Shown in pieces: positions 1-8,065 of a stretch of DNA of 32,343 bases. Location: contig JAKAVM010000021.1 in assembly GCA_021827485.1 (NCBI GenBank), forward strand, positions 1 through 32,343, read 5' to 3'. The notes under the pieces were generated by a model that was not told the origin of the DNA, did no database searches, and saw nothing but the letters and a program-made list of their open reading frames with translations. Position 1 is the first letter of the stretch; each line of letters opens with the position of its first letter. The translations under genes and the position numbers were made by a program. This stretch comes from Actinomycetes bacterium (lineage in GTDB: Bacteria > Actinomycetota > Acidimicrobiia > Acidimicrobiales > JAKAVM01).

Positions 1-123
1 CATACCCCAGGGCCTGGGGCATGGCATCGGAGAAACAACCGATGTTGCTCGTCTAAGTCCACCTAAAGTGGCAGCGAGAACTTCTGAAGTGGAGGCAGCG
101 TAAGTTGTCGCCACCGAAGGAAT

Positions 124-144
124 CCCACGACTTTAGTCGTTGGG
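124..144. repeat. IS605-like right-end hairpin
   Basis: The arms CCCACGAC and GTCGTTGGG pair around TTTA with one bulged T. It lies just downstream of the tnpB fragment, where the right-end hairpin of these elements is expected. Confidence 0.6.
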
Positions 145-155
145 AGGAGGTCAAA

Positions 156-368
156 AACTGATGAACTTCCTTGGCCTAGCCAAGTCTCTTTGCGAGCTTC
201 GGCCAGCTGTCTTTGGCGCATAGCTGGAGTCGGCGTGGGTCCCCACTCAGGGCGGTAGAGATTGGCCTGTTCAAGAGCTAAGTTCCAGACATATCTAGCA
301 TGACTACAATGACCAGATAAGCCTTGGCTTTGAATATCGGTTGGATAGAGGCGATAGCGATGGGACAT
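156..368 (-). pseudogene. tnpB (OrfB, IS200/IS605 family) N-terminal fragment
   Basis: Reading from an ATG at 368, the product begins with SHRYRLYPT and continues through CSHARYVWNLALEQ and RQLAEARKETWLGQGSSSV. This is the typical start of the helix-turn-helix region of TnpB/OrfB proteins of the IS200/IS605 group. Similarity stops near position 156, after about 71 residues. Full-length TnpB has about 370-450 residues, so the RuvC nuclease core and the zinc finger are absent. The frame stays open to 63 but those extra residues are unrelated and run through the end hairpin, which suggests an internal deletion joining the N-terminus to the right end. No TnpB activity is expected. The 31 in-frame codons upstream of 368 overlap the left hairpin and are not thought to be coding. 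Confidence 0.7.
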
Positions 369-416
369 CTGAGTAAAGTTTACCAAAGGGGTACGACATC
401 GATGGGCGATCCTTGA

Positions 417-436
417 CCTACGACTAAAGTCGTCGG
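417..436. repeat. IS605-like left-end hairpin
   Basis: The arms CCTACGAC and GTCGTCGG pair around TAAA with one mismatch. The core is nearly the same as that of the hairpin at 124-144, and it lies just upstream of the tnpB fragment's ATG. Confidence 0.58.
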
Positions 437-535
437 CTTGCGGCTCGATTTCGGTCAACATTGCTTACGGCAATTTAGTTAATATCGTTGGAGACGAGAG
501 CGCGGCGTATCAAGCAAGACATCGCTAATCTACAG

Positions 536-2038
536 CTAATAAGACTGTGCAAAAATTGCATCTTGTGACGCAGGCGAACTGCAAACTACGCAAGTGCTAC
601 CTGTGGCTTCTAGGGAGCTTGGCAAACATCTAAGCGTTGCACCTTGGTCTCGAAATCCGACTTCGCAGACGGAACTCCCGCACCACTTAGCAAGCAAGAA
701 TCCTTTGCCGCTGGCCAGATAGCTTGAAGCGCTCTCAAAGCTCAGGTTGTCACAAAGTATATGATCGTCGAGAAAATCACGGGCATCTTTGAAGAGAGTG
801 CTCTGAATACGTACAAGTTCATTTTCAATCATAGGTGCAAGTGCATCTATTCCAACATTATCGGTCTCGCCGATAGAAAGTCGTGATCTGACAGAGACGG
901 AGTTGGACTCTATATCACGCATACCAACCTCGATGACGATTGGTACTCCTTTCTTGATCCATTGCCACTTCTTATCGACACTCTTAATTGGGCGATCATC
1001 GAGTCGGACACGAAGCGCCTCGTCAGAAAAGACGGCTTGCTCCAGTAGCTGCTTGATATGCTTTGCGTAATCCAACACCGCCGCCTGGGTTGTCTCTTCT
1101 CGAGAGATAGGAACGATAACGATCTGGCTAGGGGCAATTGTCGGCGGTAATCGAATTCCATCGTCGTCACCGTGAGCCATGATTAGGGCTCCGATCAGTC
1201 GAGTTGAAACGCCCCAGGAGGTTGTAAAGGCAAACTTTAGTTCACCTTGACTATCGAGGAACTTGATTGATGCAGACTTTGCGAAATTTTGTCCCAGATA
1301 GTGTGAAGTACCTGCCTGCAGGGCCTTGCCATCCTGCATCATGGCCTCAATCGAGAAAGACCGATCAGCCCCTGGGAACCTTTCCGTCTGAGATTTTTCG
1401 CCCGATATTACAGGGATCGCAAGCTTGTCTCTTGCAAAAGTCTCGTATACTCGGAACATCTCCATTGTTTCTTCCATGGCCTCTTGTGAGCTTGCATGTG
1501 CAGTGTGCCCCTCTTGCCAGAGAAATTCAGATGTTCGCAGGAATACTCTTGGTCTCATCTCCCATCGAACTACATTTGCCCACTGATTGAGTAAGAGTGG
1601 TAGGTCTCGATACGACTGTATCCATTGGGACATTGAAGCTCCAATAATAGCTTCTGATGTAGGTCGCACTACGATAGGTTCATCGAGTTTTCCACCCGGG
1701 ACAAGGGCACCATCTCGTTGCTCTAGCCGATGGTGTGTTACAACGGCCATCTCTTTTGCAAATCCTTCAACGTGTTGGGCTTCTTGTTGTATATAAGAAA
1801 GAGGGATAAACATGGGGAAGTAGGCGTTTTCGTGACCTCTTGACTTTATTTCGACGTCAAGTAAGTCTCTTATGCGTTCCCACAGACCGTATCCCCATGG
1901 TTTTATAACCATACAACCTCTCACATGGGCCATCTCGGCTAACTCTGCTGATTTGACGACTTCTTGATACCATCCCGGGAAATCATTTGCTCGCGTGGGG
2001 GATATTGCATTTTTGTTGGAAGAACTCAAGTGAATCAT
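536..2038 (-). CDS. proS: Prolyl-tRNA synthetase, archaeal/eukaryotic-type
   Basis: A class II aminoacyl-tRNA synthetase that charges tRNA-Pro with proline in the cytoplasm. The 500-residue length fits the short ProRS type without the inserted editing domain of Escherichia coli ProRS. Visible signatures are the N-terminal WYQEVV..AELAE and RGCMVIKPWGY, motif 2 as FLRTSEFLWQEGHTAH, and motif 3 as GVSTRLIGALIMAHGDDDG followed by RLPP. An anticodon-binding domain follows. The C-terminus is Cys-rich (AKWCG, CEVGF, CVVC) and ends in Tyr, as in the zinc-binding tail of this ProRS class. The ATG overlaps the stop of the upstream tetR gene by 4 bp (ATGA), with AGGA just ahead, so the two are probably translationally coupled. 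It is unusual for a housekeeping synthetase to sit behind a TetR gene. The identification is secure. Confidence 0.96.
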   Translation of the reverse strand: MIHLSSSNKNAISPTRANDFPGWYQEVVKSAELAEMAHVRGCMVIKPWGYGLWERIRDLLDVEIKSRGHENAYFPMFIPLSYIQQEAQHVEGFAKEMAVVTHHRLEQRDGALVPGGKLDEPIVVRPTSEAIIGASMSQWIQSYRDLPLLLNQWANVVRWEMRPRVFLRTSEFLWQEGHTAHASSQEAMEETMEMFRVYETFARDKLAIPVISGEKSQTERFPGADRSFSIEAMMQDGKALQAGTSHYLGQNFAKSASIKFLDSQGELKFAFTTSWGVSTRLIGALIMAHGDDDGIRLPPTIAPSQIVIVPISREETTQAAVLDYAKHIKQLLEQAVFSDEALRVRLDDRPIKSVDKKWQWIKKGVPIVIEVGMRDIESNSVSVRSRLSIGETDNVGIDALAPMIENELVRIQSTLFKDARDFLDDHILCDNLSFESASSYLASGKGFLLAKWCGSSVCEVGFRDQGATLRCLPSSLEATGSTCVVCSSPASQDAIFAQSY

Positions 2039-2682
2039 CCGTCCTGTTTCTTAGTAGCGAGTTGCATTGCCTCTGGCAGTAACTTTAGCGCAGCACTTTG
2101 AAGGTATGTGACTAAGGCCTTGCGTTCAATTGGCCGATCAGCGTCCAACCAGTAAAGAATGGTTTCTTCAACCATTGCAATCCAGCCACGTACCGCTAAG
2201 ACCAGTGCCGGAGGCATTGTTTCAACTCCAAGCGCATCACTTATAACCTTCATAACCATTGATCTAGTTTCTTCAAAAATCTCTTGGAGCTTTGGAATTG
2301 ATCCAGTCCCTCTAGCCAGGGCTAAGTAGCTCATGGGCTGTTTTTCTATAAACGTGATAAATGCATCGATTCCCCTGGCAAGTCGTACATCAATTGGGAG
2401 GTCGGGGTAAGGGTCGAGCGTTTCAACCATGTCAAGAACAGCTGCCCTTAGTATCGCTGCTTGAAGTACTCTCTGGCTGGGAAAATAGTGGAATACGAGT
2501 GCCTTCGAAACTCCCGCGTGGTTAGCGACATGCTCTGCGGTTATTTCAAGCAAAGGTATCTCTCCAGCTAAGGCCACTCCTACTTGTGTAAGTTGAGCAA
2601 GCCGGTCAATCGCGCCCATACGCTTGGTTGTTTTTGGATGTGGTTTAGCCAAAGCAATGGTACTGGCCAAGTTGGCAGACAT
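2035..2682 (-). CDS. TetR/AcrR-family transcriptional regulator
   Basis: A 215-residue protein with a TetR-type N-terminal DNA-binding domain: ITAEHVANHAGVSKALVFHYFPSQRVLQAAIL, around residues 48-79, is the classic helix-turn-helix with the HYF motif. The rest is a helical ligand-binding and dimerisation domain that gives no ligand away. It is divergent from the diiron oxygenase/flavin monooxygenase pair, and two matching palindromes lie in the shared 110-bp spacer. It therefore probably represses both itself and the oxygenase operon, like EthR with the Baeyer-Villiger enzyme EthA in mycobacteria (established for that pair, inferred here). No clear Shine-Dalgarno precedes the ATG at 2682; a TATACT at 2689-2694 could even make the transcript nearly leaderless. 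An internal ATG at residue 22 also lacks a ribosome site. Confidence 0.9.
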   Translation of the reverse strand: MSANLASTIALAKPHPKTTKRMGAIDRLAQLTQVGVALAGEIPLLEITAEHVANHAGVSKALVFHYFPSQRVLQAAILRAAVLDMVETLDPYPDLPIDVRLARGIDAFITFIEKQPMSYLALARGTGSIPKLQEIFEETRSMVMKVISDALGVETMPPALVLAVRGWIAMVEETILYWLDADRPIERKALVTYLQSAALKLLPEAMQLATKKQDG

Positions 2683-2721
2683 GAGGACAGTATAAGCGAT
2701 AAATGAGTGTTATAAAATTAT

Positions 2722-2742
2722 TTATTGACTAAAGGTCAATAA
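2722..2742. promoter_or_regulatory. TetR-type operator 1
   Basis: A palindrome with arms TTATTGAC and GTCAATAA and a 5-nt centre TAAAG. It covers the -35 box and spacer of the rightward promoter and also contains a TTGACC (minus strand, 2734-2739) that could be the -35 of the tetR promoter, with TTATAA/TATAAC 18-19 nt further on. Occupancy would block both directions. The assignment to the adjacent TetR is inference from position and symmetry. Confidence 0.72.
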
Positions 2743-2753
2743 CAGTGTACTAT
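2725..2753 (+). promoter_or_regulatory. Promoter of the diiron oxygenase/monooxygenase operon
   Basis: TTGACT at 2725-2730 and TACTAT at 2748-2753 are separated by exactly 17 bp. Both boxes lie within or at the edge of the two operator palindromes, which is the layout expected for a repressed promoter. The transcription start is inferred near 2760. Confidence 0.6.
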
Positions 2754-2769
2754 TGACTACAGGTCAATA
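2751..2769. promoter_or_regulatory. TetR-type operator 2
   Basis: A second copy of the palindrome, with arms TATTGAC and GTCAATA around TACAG. Its centre is 28 bp from the first. It overlaps the -10 box and probable start point of the rightward promoter. Confidence 0.72.
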
Positions 2770-2792
2770 ACTTCGCAGTCGGGCTGCGGTTT

Positions 2793-3731
2793 ATGAAAGA
2801 GGTGCGGAAAGTGGGCGTTTCATATCCAAGAATGCTGAGTCGGTTGAACAAACTCTCGGTCGAAAATCACTTCGATGCTTACAAAGATATCTCCTGGGAC
2901 GACCCTGAATTTGTATTAGATAGCAACGATTCGCGCCTTGTCGAAACTTCTGTCGATCCGTTCGCCCAGTCGTCGTGGTATCAATCCCTGACTAGTCCTA
3001 TGCAATCTAAGTTTGGTCTTTATCGGTATGCATCATGTATGAAAACAGGATGGCATTTTGAAAATCTCTTACAGAGAGGACTTTTGGCATTAGCTTTTCG
3101 GGAAGAAAACGGCTCGGATACTTTTCGATATGTGCATCATGAGGTCATTGAGGAGTCTCAGCACACGCTAATGTTCCAGGAGTACGTAAATCGTTCTGGG
3201 TTGCCTGTACGCGGAATGGCAAGGCGCTTTAGGTTTTTTGGAGAGCTAACTATTGAGGCAATTGCAAAGCATGATCGTCTCTTATTTTTTGTTTTTGTGC
3301 TAGGAGGTGAAGAGCCTGCGGATTTCCTGCAAAAAAGTCTTCTGCAAGCGGGGATAGAACATCCTCTGCTCGAGAGGATAATGCGCATCCATGTTACAGA
3401 AGAAGCACGGCACCTATCTTTTGCAAGACATTTTATCGAGGCAAACGCTCAATCGGCGTCGAAATTGCGTAAAGGAATTCTATCTATCGTGTCACCGTTG
3501 GTTCTCGGAACCATGGCTCGGATCATGATCGATCCGGCATCGGATCTGAGAAACTTTTTTGATATGGACAAAAGAACTTATCGCAATACGCTAAAAACTG
3601 AAAAATATAAGCTGATGCTCAAGGGTTCCGTGTCGAGGACTAGGAAGTTATTAGTTGATCTTGGCTTAGTCGGACCATTTTCAAAGTTGCTCTGGAGACT
3701 TGAAGGCATCTGGGATGATCCAGCTAGGTAA
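2793..3731 (+). CDS. AurF-like non-haem diiron oxygenase
   Basis: A 312-residue protein of the AurF (p-aminobenzoate N-oxygenase-like) diiron family. The iron-ligand pattern is visible: Glu90 in HFEN, Glu121-x2-His124 in EESQH, Glu173/174 in GGEEP, and His200-x3-Glu204-x2-His207 in HVTEEARH. The spacings match the ligand set of AurF. Such enzymes use O2 to oxidise amines or other groups; the substrate here cannot be read from the sequence. It is the first gene of a two-gene operon with the flavin monooxygenase (15 nt between them), divergent from tetR. The ATG at 2793 has a poor ribosome site. A GTG at 2811, preceded by AGAGG, is a credible alternative that would remove six residues. Mycobacterial and related genomes often pair this family with flavin monooxygenases (from memory). 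Confidence 0.85.
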   Translation: MKEVRKVGVSYPRMLSRLNKLSVENHFDAYKDISWDDPEFVLDSNDSRLVETSVDPFAQSSWYQSLTSPMQSKFGLYRYASCMKTGWHFENLLQRGLLALAFREENGSDTFRYVHHEVIEESQHTLMFQEYVNRSGLPVRGMARRFRFFGELTIEAIAKHDRLLFFVFVLGGEEPADFLQKSLLQAGIEHPLLERIMRIHVTEEARHLSFARHFIEANAQSASKLRKGILSIVSPLVLGTMARIMIDPASDLRNFFDMDKRTYRNTLKTEKYKLMLKGSVSRTRKLLVDLGLVGPFSKLLWRLEGIWDDPAR

Positions 3732-3746
3732 CTTGGGGGATGTAGT

Positions 3747-5282
3747 ATGATCCAGAAATATCGCGAAGAGCAAAGAGTTCAAAGGGTTAAGATTGCGATT
3801 GTCGGCAGTGGGTTTGCTGGCATTGGGATGGGAATCAAACTAATTGATAACGGTGAAGGCGACTTTGTTATATTGGAACGCTCAAACCAACCAGGTGGCA
3901 CTTGGCGAGATAACACTTATCCTGGTGCTGCTTGCGATGTTCCGTCTCACTTATACTCATTTTCAGGCAGGCTAAACCCGAAATGGTCGAGGTCATTTTC
4001 GCCTCAAAGTGAAATACAGCAGTACTTAGTGGATTGTGTGCGAGAGGGTGGGTTGCTAGAGAAAATACTTTTTGAAAATAAATTAGAGTTTGCTCAATGG
4101 TTGCCCGACGACAAGTGTTGGGAACTCACTACGACTAAGTCGATTTTCCTTGCGAAATACTTGATTCTAGCCACCGGAGCATTATCGGAACCTTCTATCC
4201 CAGACATTGCCGGGATAGAGCGTTACCAAGGAAAGATCTTTCACTCCGCCAATTGGGATCATGAATACAACCTTACCGACAAGAGGGTTGCAGTAATAGG
4301 CACTGGTGCATCGGCAATTCAATTTGTCCCGCAGATTCAACCTCAGGTACGACAATTACATCTTTTCCAACGGACTCCTCCTTGGATCATGCCCCGACAC
4401 GATCGCAGAATCACCTTTTTTGAAAGACACCTGTTCAAAGATTTCCCAATTGCACAGCGTCTCGTAAGAAGTCTCATATATTGGGCCAGAGAACTTTATG
4501 TTTTTGGATTTGTTTTTGATCTACGGATAATGAAGTTAGGGGAGAAGATAGCCCTTCGCCACCTGCGAACACAGGTAAGAAACCCTGTTCTACGGGATAA
4601 ATTGACACCTTCGTACACGTTGGGGTGTAAGAGAATCTTGATCTCAAATGACTATTATCCATCACTAGAAAATGAAAATGTTGAAGTTGTCACCGATTCG
4701 ATATCAGAACTGACGGACAACACAATTATTACTCGTAAAGGAGAAGAGTTCGAAGTTGACGCAATAATATTTGGAACTGGTTTTCATGTAACGGACTTGC
4801 CAATTAGTGATTCTATCGTAGGTCGAGATGGTGTTAGCTTGAGAGAATATTGGAAGGAAGGAATGCACGCCTACAAGGGGACCTGTGTACCTGGATTCCC
4901 CAATCTCTTCTTGCTGGTTGGTCCTAATACTGGCTTAGGGCATAACAGTCAGGTCTTCATGATCGAATGTCAGATAGAATATGTTGCTCAAGCATTGGAC
5001 TTACTGAAAGGTACTTTGAAGAATTGCTCAACCGGTTCCGCTCCACAAGAGTTCTCGACTTGCACCCCAGGCTATGTTATTGAAGTCAATTTAGACGCTG
5101 AGTCAAAATGGAACTATCAAGTACAGGAAATGTTGAAAGGGACCGTCTGGACTTCAGGGGGATGTAATAGTTGGTATTTGGACGAGTCTGGTCGTAACAC
5201 GACTTTATGGCCTCGTTTTACGTGGCAGTTCAAATTGGAGACCCGTAAGTTTGATATCGACAACTACTCGCTAGTTTCCTAG
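3747..5282 (+). CDS. FAD-dependent Baeyer-Villiger-type monooxygenase
   Basis: A 511-residue NADPH- and FAD-dependent monooxygenase. An N-terminal dinucleotide fold shows IAIVGSGFAGIGMG (GSGFAG at 20-25), followed by ERSNQPGGTWRDNTYPGAACD, typical of this superfamily. The Baeyer-Villiger signature F.G...H...W(P/D) appears as YQGKIFHSANWD at 160-171, with Tyr replacing the first Phe. A second nucleotide site, VIGTGASA, lies at 183-190. These enzymes insert oxygen next to a ketone or oxidise soft heteroatoms. A GGGGG stretch precedes the ATG. It is co-transcribed with the diiron oxygenase, which suggests consecutive oxidations on one compound or pathway (inference). The family is certain; the reaction is not. 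Confidence 0.9.
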   Translation: MIQKYREEQRVQRVKIAIVGSGFAGIGMGIKLIDNGEGDFVILERSNQPGGTWRDNTYPGAACDVPSHLYSFSGRLNPKWSRSFSPQSEIQQYLVDCVREGGLLEKILFENKLEFAQWLPDDKCWELTTTKSIFLAKYLILATGALSEPSIPDIAGIERYQGKIFHSANWDHEYNLTDKRVAVIGTGASAIQFVPQIQPQVRQLHLFQRTPPWIMPRHDRRITFFERHLFKDFPIAQRLVRSLIYWARELYVFGFVFDLRIMKLGEKIALRHLRTQVRNPVLRDKLTPSYTLGCKRILISNDYYPSLENENVEVVTDSISELTDNTIITRKGEEFEVDAIIFGTGFHVTDLPISDSIVGRDGVSLREYWKEGMHAYKGTCVPGFPNLFLLVGPNTGLGHNSQVFMIECQIEYVAQALDLLKGTLKNCSTGSAPQEFSTCTPGYVIEVNLDAESKWNYQVQEMLKGTVWTSGGCNSWYLDESGRNTTLWPRFTWQFKLETRKFDIDNYSLVS

Positions 5283-5322
5283 CTTGGACTTTTGAGGTAC
5301 GATTATATATATGCAAAGTGAA

Positions 5323-5338
5323 GGTATCATAGAATACC
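5323..5338. terminator. Weak hairpin between convergent genes
   Basis: GGTAT and ATACC pair around a 6-nt loop in the AT-rich gap between the monooxygenase gene and the convergent secreted-protein gene. There is no convincing T-run, so a role in ending transcription is only possible. Confidence 0.2.
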
Positions 5339-5431
5339 AAAGCCTTTTGCACACAATTTCGCACACAACTCCTTCTTACTCATTATTTCATTAACTTATT
5401 TATTATTACTCGATAGTTTGTAAGCATTCTT

Positions 5432-7909
5432 CTAGGCAGGTGAAAATCCTACGATTGGATTCGGATCACCATTGCAGATGCTTCCTTGCGTTGGGCACGA
5501 CCCAACAAAACCAGCATCTCCGAATGCGAACACGCCGCCATCCGTTGCAACCATCCAGTATCCTTTACCATCTTGAGTTGGGACCATTCCAACAATTGGA
5601 TTAGTAGGGATAAACGCATTGCTGCCTCCGGCGGCCTGTGCTGGGCTTATTTGGCCTGCTGAGCCGAGGAAGCCAGCATTTCCAAACGCGAATACACCGC
5701 CGTCTGACGCAACCATCCAATATCCTTGTCCGCCTGCCGTAGCCACCATCCCATTGATGGGCTTATTTGGCACAAAAGAGTTCGCTCCCCCAGCAGGCTT
5801 AGAAGTAATTATCTGCCCTGAAGACCCAAGGAAGGATGCATCGCCATAGGAGAAAACTCCTCCGTCGCCACCCAGAAGCCAGTAACCTTGGCCATCAGAG
5901 GTAACAGTCATTGAGACTATTCCTTTGGCTAGAGTCAATCCGGGGGTCGTTGCAGGTGACCCAAAGCTCTTTGCATCGCCAGCAGTTAGAACCTGACCAG
6001 ATGCAGTTGCAACCCAGTAGCCTTTTCCGTCAATTGTTGCAGCTATCGCAACAACTGAGCTAGTAGCCGTACCCGAAAGTGTGTAGGTACCGGCATTTCC
6101 AAAAGCATCTACAACACCTGTTGTTGAAACCACCCAGTAGCCTCCGCCGCCAGGAGTGGCTACCATTGCAGCAGCAGGGGTACCAAAGTTGCTGGCCGAG
6201 CCAAAGTCGGCTGCAGAGCCAAAGTGGAATACGTCACCACCTTTGTCAAGCATCCAGTAGCCGGGGCCCGAAGGTGCGCTAGAAATTATGATGGATATCC
6301 CTGCTGTTACCGTCTCAACCGGCGACGAAGAATCCGTCACCTTCACCGTGAAAGTAGAATTTCCTGTTGTGGTTGGGGTTCCACTTATCACGCCAGTTGC
6401 GGAGTCCATTGTCAGGCCTGCAGGAAGCGAGCCTGCCAATTCCGAAAAGGTATATGGCGCCTTACCACCGGAGGCGGTAAGTGTGTATGTATAGCCTACC
6501 CCTACTGTACCGGCTGGCGGCGTATCGTTTTGAATTGATAACAGACCAGCAGGAGCTGTAATGGTTATCGAATCCGGAACGAGTTTGGTTTGGACCGGTT
6601 GGGACGAATCAGTGACCTCAATGCTGAAATTATAAACGCCTACTGATACCGGGGTTGGCGTTCCCGTAATCGCGCCGGTTCCAGTGTTGATGATCAAGCC
6701 ATCGGGAAGTGAAGGACCTGTGACCGACCAAGTATATGGCGTTGTACCTCCAGTAGCTGTACACGCGCCTGCCGAGAACGCGACTCCAACGGTACCGTTG
6801 CCAGCAAGCGGACATGTTGCGGAGGTTAGTGGGGAAACTGCGCTAGCGTAGACAAATACATTGCCGTTACCGTCACCAGCAACGCAGAAAGTAGTGGTGG
6901 TGCACGACGCATCCCCAATATCTCCTGAACTCTGGCTGGTGGAATCAATGTGAGTCGGTGAGCCCCATGTAGCCGCCGCATAGGCATATGGCGGGGCGAA
7001 CATTACGACGTCTCCGACATACGATGACGCAGTAGGAGCATCTATCCCAGCTACGCACAACGTCGTACCCGAGCAAGTTACACTGGCAATTATCGAATTA
7101 TCTGGAACTATAAGTACCGGAGCACTCCAGGCCGAGCCATTGTAAGAGAGCGCATATCCAGATCTATCTACGGCCATACAAAAGGTTGATGATGTACAAG
7201 AGATCGCGTTCAAATCCCCAATGTCACTGGAGGTAAAGGGATCGACATTTTGAGGCGTACTCCATGTCGAACCGTTGTAGCTAAGTACATTGCCTTGCCC
7301 ATCGACCGCCATACAGAAAGTGGTGCTTGTACAGGACACCCCGGTCAAAATATAGCTTCCGTCAATGTCGAGCGGGGCTTGCCAGCTCGTACCATTCGTC
7401 GAGACAATCGCATTGCCGTTGTGATCGAGTGCCACGCAGAAGGTTGCTGTCGGGCAGGAAATCGACATTAACGAAACCTCTCCAGTTCCACTGTTTATTG
7501 TTCCGGTACCAGTAAGTAGTTGTGGTGCGCTCCAAGAAGTTCCATTGTATGTGACCGAGTAACCAGCAGAGTCAATCGCCGCACAGAACGTCGTAGAAGG
7601 ACATGATATTCCTGTAAAGGTGTTTCCATTACCGTTGATGTTTGAATCCACCTGAGTTGGCTTAGACCATGAGGTGCCGTTGTAGGAATACGCGTTCCCC
7701 GATGCGTCAACCGCCATGCAGAACGCAAGAGTCGGGCACGAAACTCCCTCGACTATATTATTGTATGTCCCGGTTGGCACGATCTGGATCGGAGCACCCC
7801 AAGCAGGAGCAGGCATCGAAGTTGCCGCCAATGCAATTGGATTGCCCAAGACAAGCATTCCGAGATTAAGTCCTAAGACACAAGCTAAGGCCAATGCGAC
7901 TTTTTTCAT
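5432..7909 (-). CDS. Large secreted repeat protein (Cys-pair repeats, two Ig-like domains, six GYW repeats)
   Basis: About 825 residues. The start is set at the ATG at 7909, because a GAGGAG ribosome site (7917-7922) lies 7 nt ahead; in-frame codons up to 7930 would put that site inside the gene. The protein opens with MKKVALALACVLGLNLG, an export signal. Module one is seven repeats of the type SCP...FC.AVD..GN...YNGTSW, each with two Cys five residues apart. Module two is two He_PIG/Ig-like domains (PYTWSVTG..LPDGL...TGAITGTP and the matching PYTFSELAGSLPAGL). Module three is six GYW.....GGVF.FG.A.FLGS repeats up to the C-terminus. No catalytic motif, sortase signal or membrane anchor is seen. 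It is probably extracellular or surface-attached, and the repeats are likely beta-propeller blades (inference). Function unknown. Confidence 0.85.
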   Translation of the reverse strand: MKKVALALACVLGLNLGMLVLGNPIALAATSMPAPAWGAPIQIVPTGTYNNIVEGVSCPTLAFCMAVDASGNAYSYNGTSWSKPTQVDSNINGNGNTFTGISCPSTTFCAAIDSAGYSVTYNGTSWSAPQLLTGTGTINSGTGEVSLMSISCPTATFCVALDHNGNAIVSTNGTSWQAPLDIDGSYILTGVSCTSTTFCMAVDGQGNVLSYNGSTWSTPQNVDPFTSSDIGDLNAISCTSSTFCMAVDRSGYALSYNGSAWSAPVLIVPDNSIIASVTCSGTTLCVAGIDAPTASSYVGDVVMFAPPYAYAAATWGSPTHIDSTSQSSGDIGDASCTTTTFCVAGDGNGNVFVYASAVSPLTSATCPLAGNGTVGVAFSAGACTATGGTTPYTWSVTGPSLPDGLIINTGTGAITGTPTPVSVGVYNFSIEVTDSSQPVQTKLVPDSITITAPAGLLSIQNDTPPAGTVGVGYTYTLTASGGKAPYTFSELAGSLPAGLTMDSATGVISGTPTTTGNSTFTVKVTDSSSPVETVTAGISIIISSAPSGPGYWMLDKGGDVFHFGSAADFGSASNFGTPAAAMVATPGGGGYWVVSTTGVVDAFGNAGTYTLSGTATSSVVAIAATIDGKGYWVATASGQVLTAGDAKSFGSPATTPGLTLAKGIVSMTVTSDGQGYWLLGGDGGVFSYGDASFLGSSGQIITSKPAGGANSFVPNKPINGMVATAGGQGYWMVASDGGVFAFGNAGFLGSAGQISPAQAAGGSNAFIPTNPIVGMVPTQDGKGYWMVATDGGVFAFGDAGFVGSCPTQGSICNGDPNPIVGFSPA

Positions 7910-7916
7910 TAAACTA

Positions 7917-7922
7917 CTCCTC
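7917..7922 (-). promoter_or_regulatory. Ribosome binding site fixing the start at 7909
   Basis: GAGGAG on the minus strand with 7 nt to the ATG. It decides between this start and the upstream in-frame ATGs. Confidence 0.75.
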
Positions 7923-8065
7923 ATTTTCAATTTCGTTCATTCGTGCTTTGAGACTTTGTTGTAACGATAGGTCTAGCTTGAACGAAATCGCCTCGCCTTT
8001 CCGTGACCCTAGCTGAGTAAGTAGCACTTAGCAAGCTGAGTCCCAATGAGTGGTGTATGAACGGT

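Larger units (their letters stand above)
124..436 (-). mobile_element. Non-autonomous IS200/IS605-like element relic (PATE/MITE type)
   Basis: A roughly 310-bp unit is bounded by two closely similar hairpins with the core ACGACTTTAGTCGT, one at 124-144 and one at 417-436. Between them lies only the 5' third of a tnpB-like gene on the minus strand. Subterminal hairpins next to a tnpB gene are characteristic of IS200/IS605-family ends, and short derivatives that keep both ends but little or no transposase are known as palindrome-associated elements. No tnpA is visible. The outer ends are not defined exactly, because these elements leave no target-site duplication and have no terminal inverted repeats. 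The element is inferred to be immobile unless helped by a related transposase elsewhere in the genome. Confidence 0.62.

Noticed and set aside
5-19. Perfect hairpin CCCCAG-GGC-CTGGGG at the left edge as a terminator
   Set aside because: Loop of three, no T-run on either side, and the upstream context lies outside the window.
910-1796. Three frames of 69-107 codons across the proS gene
   Set aside because: They are shadows of a well-conserved synthetase and show no family features.
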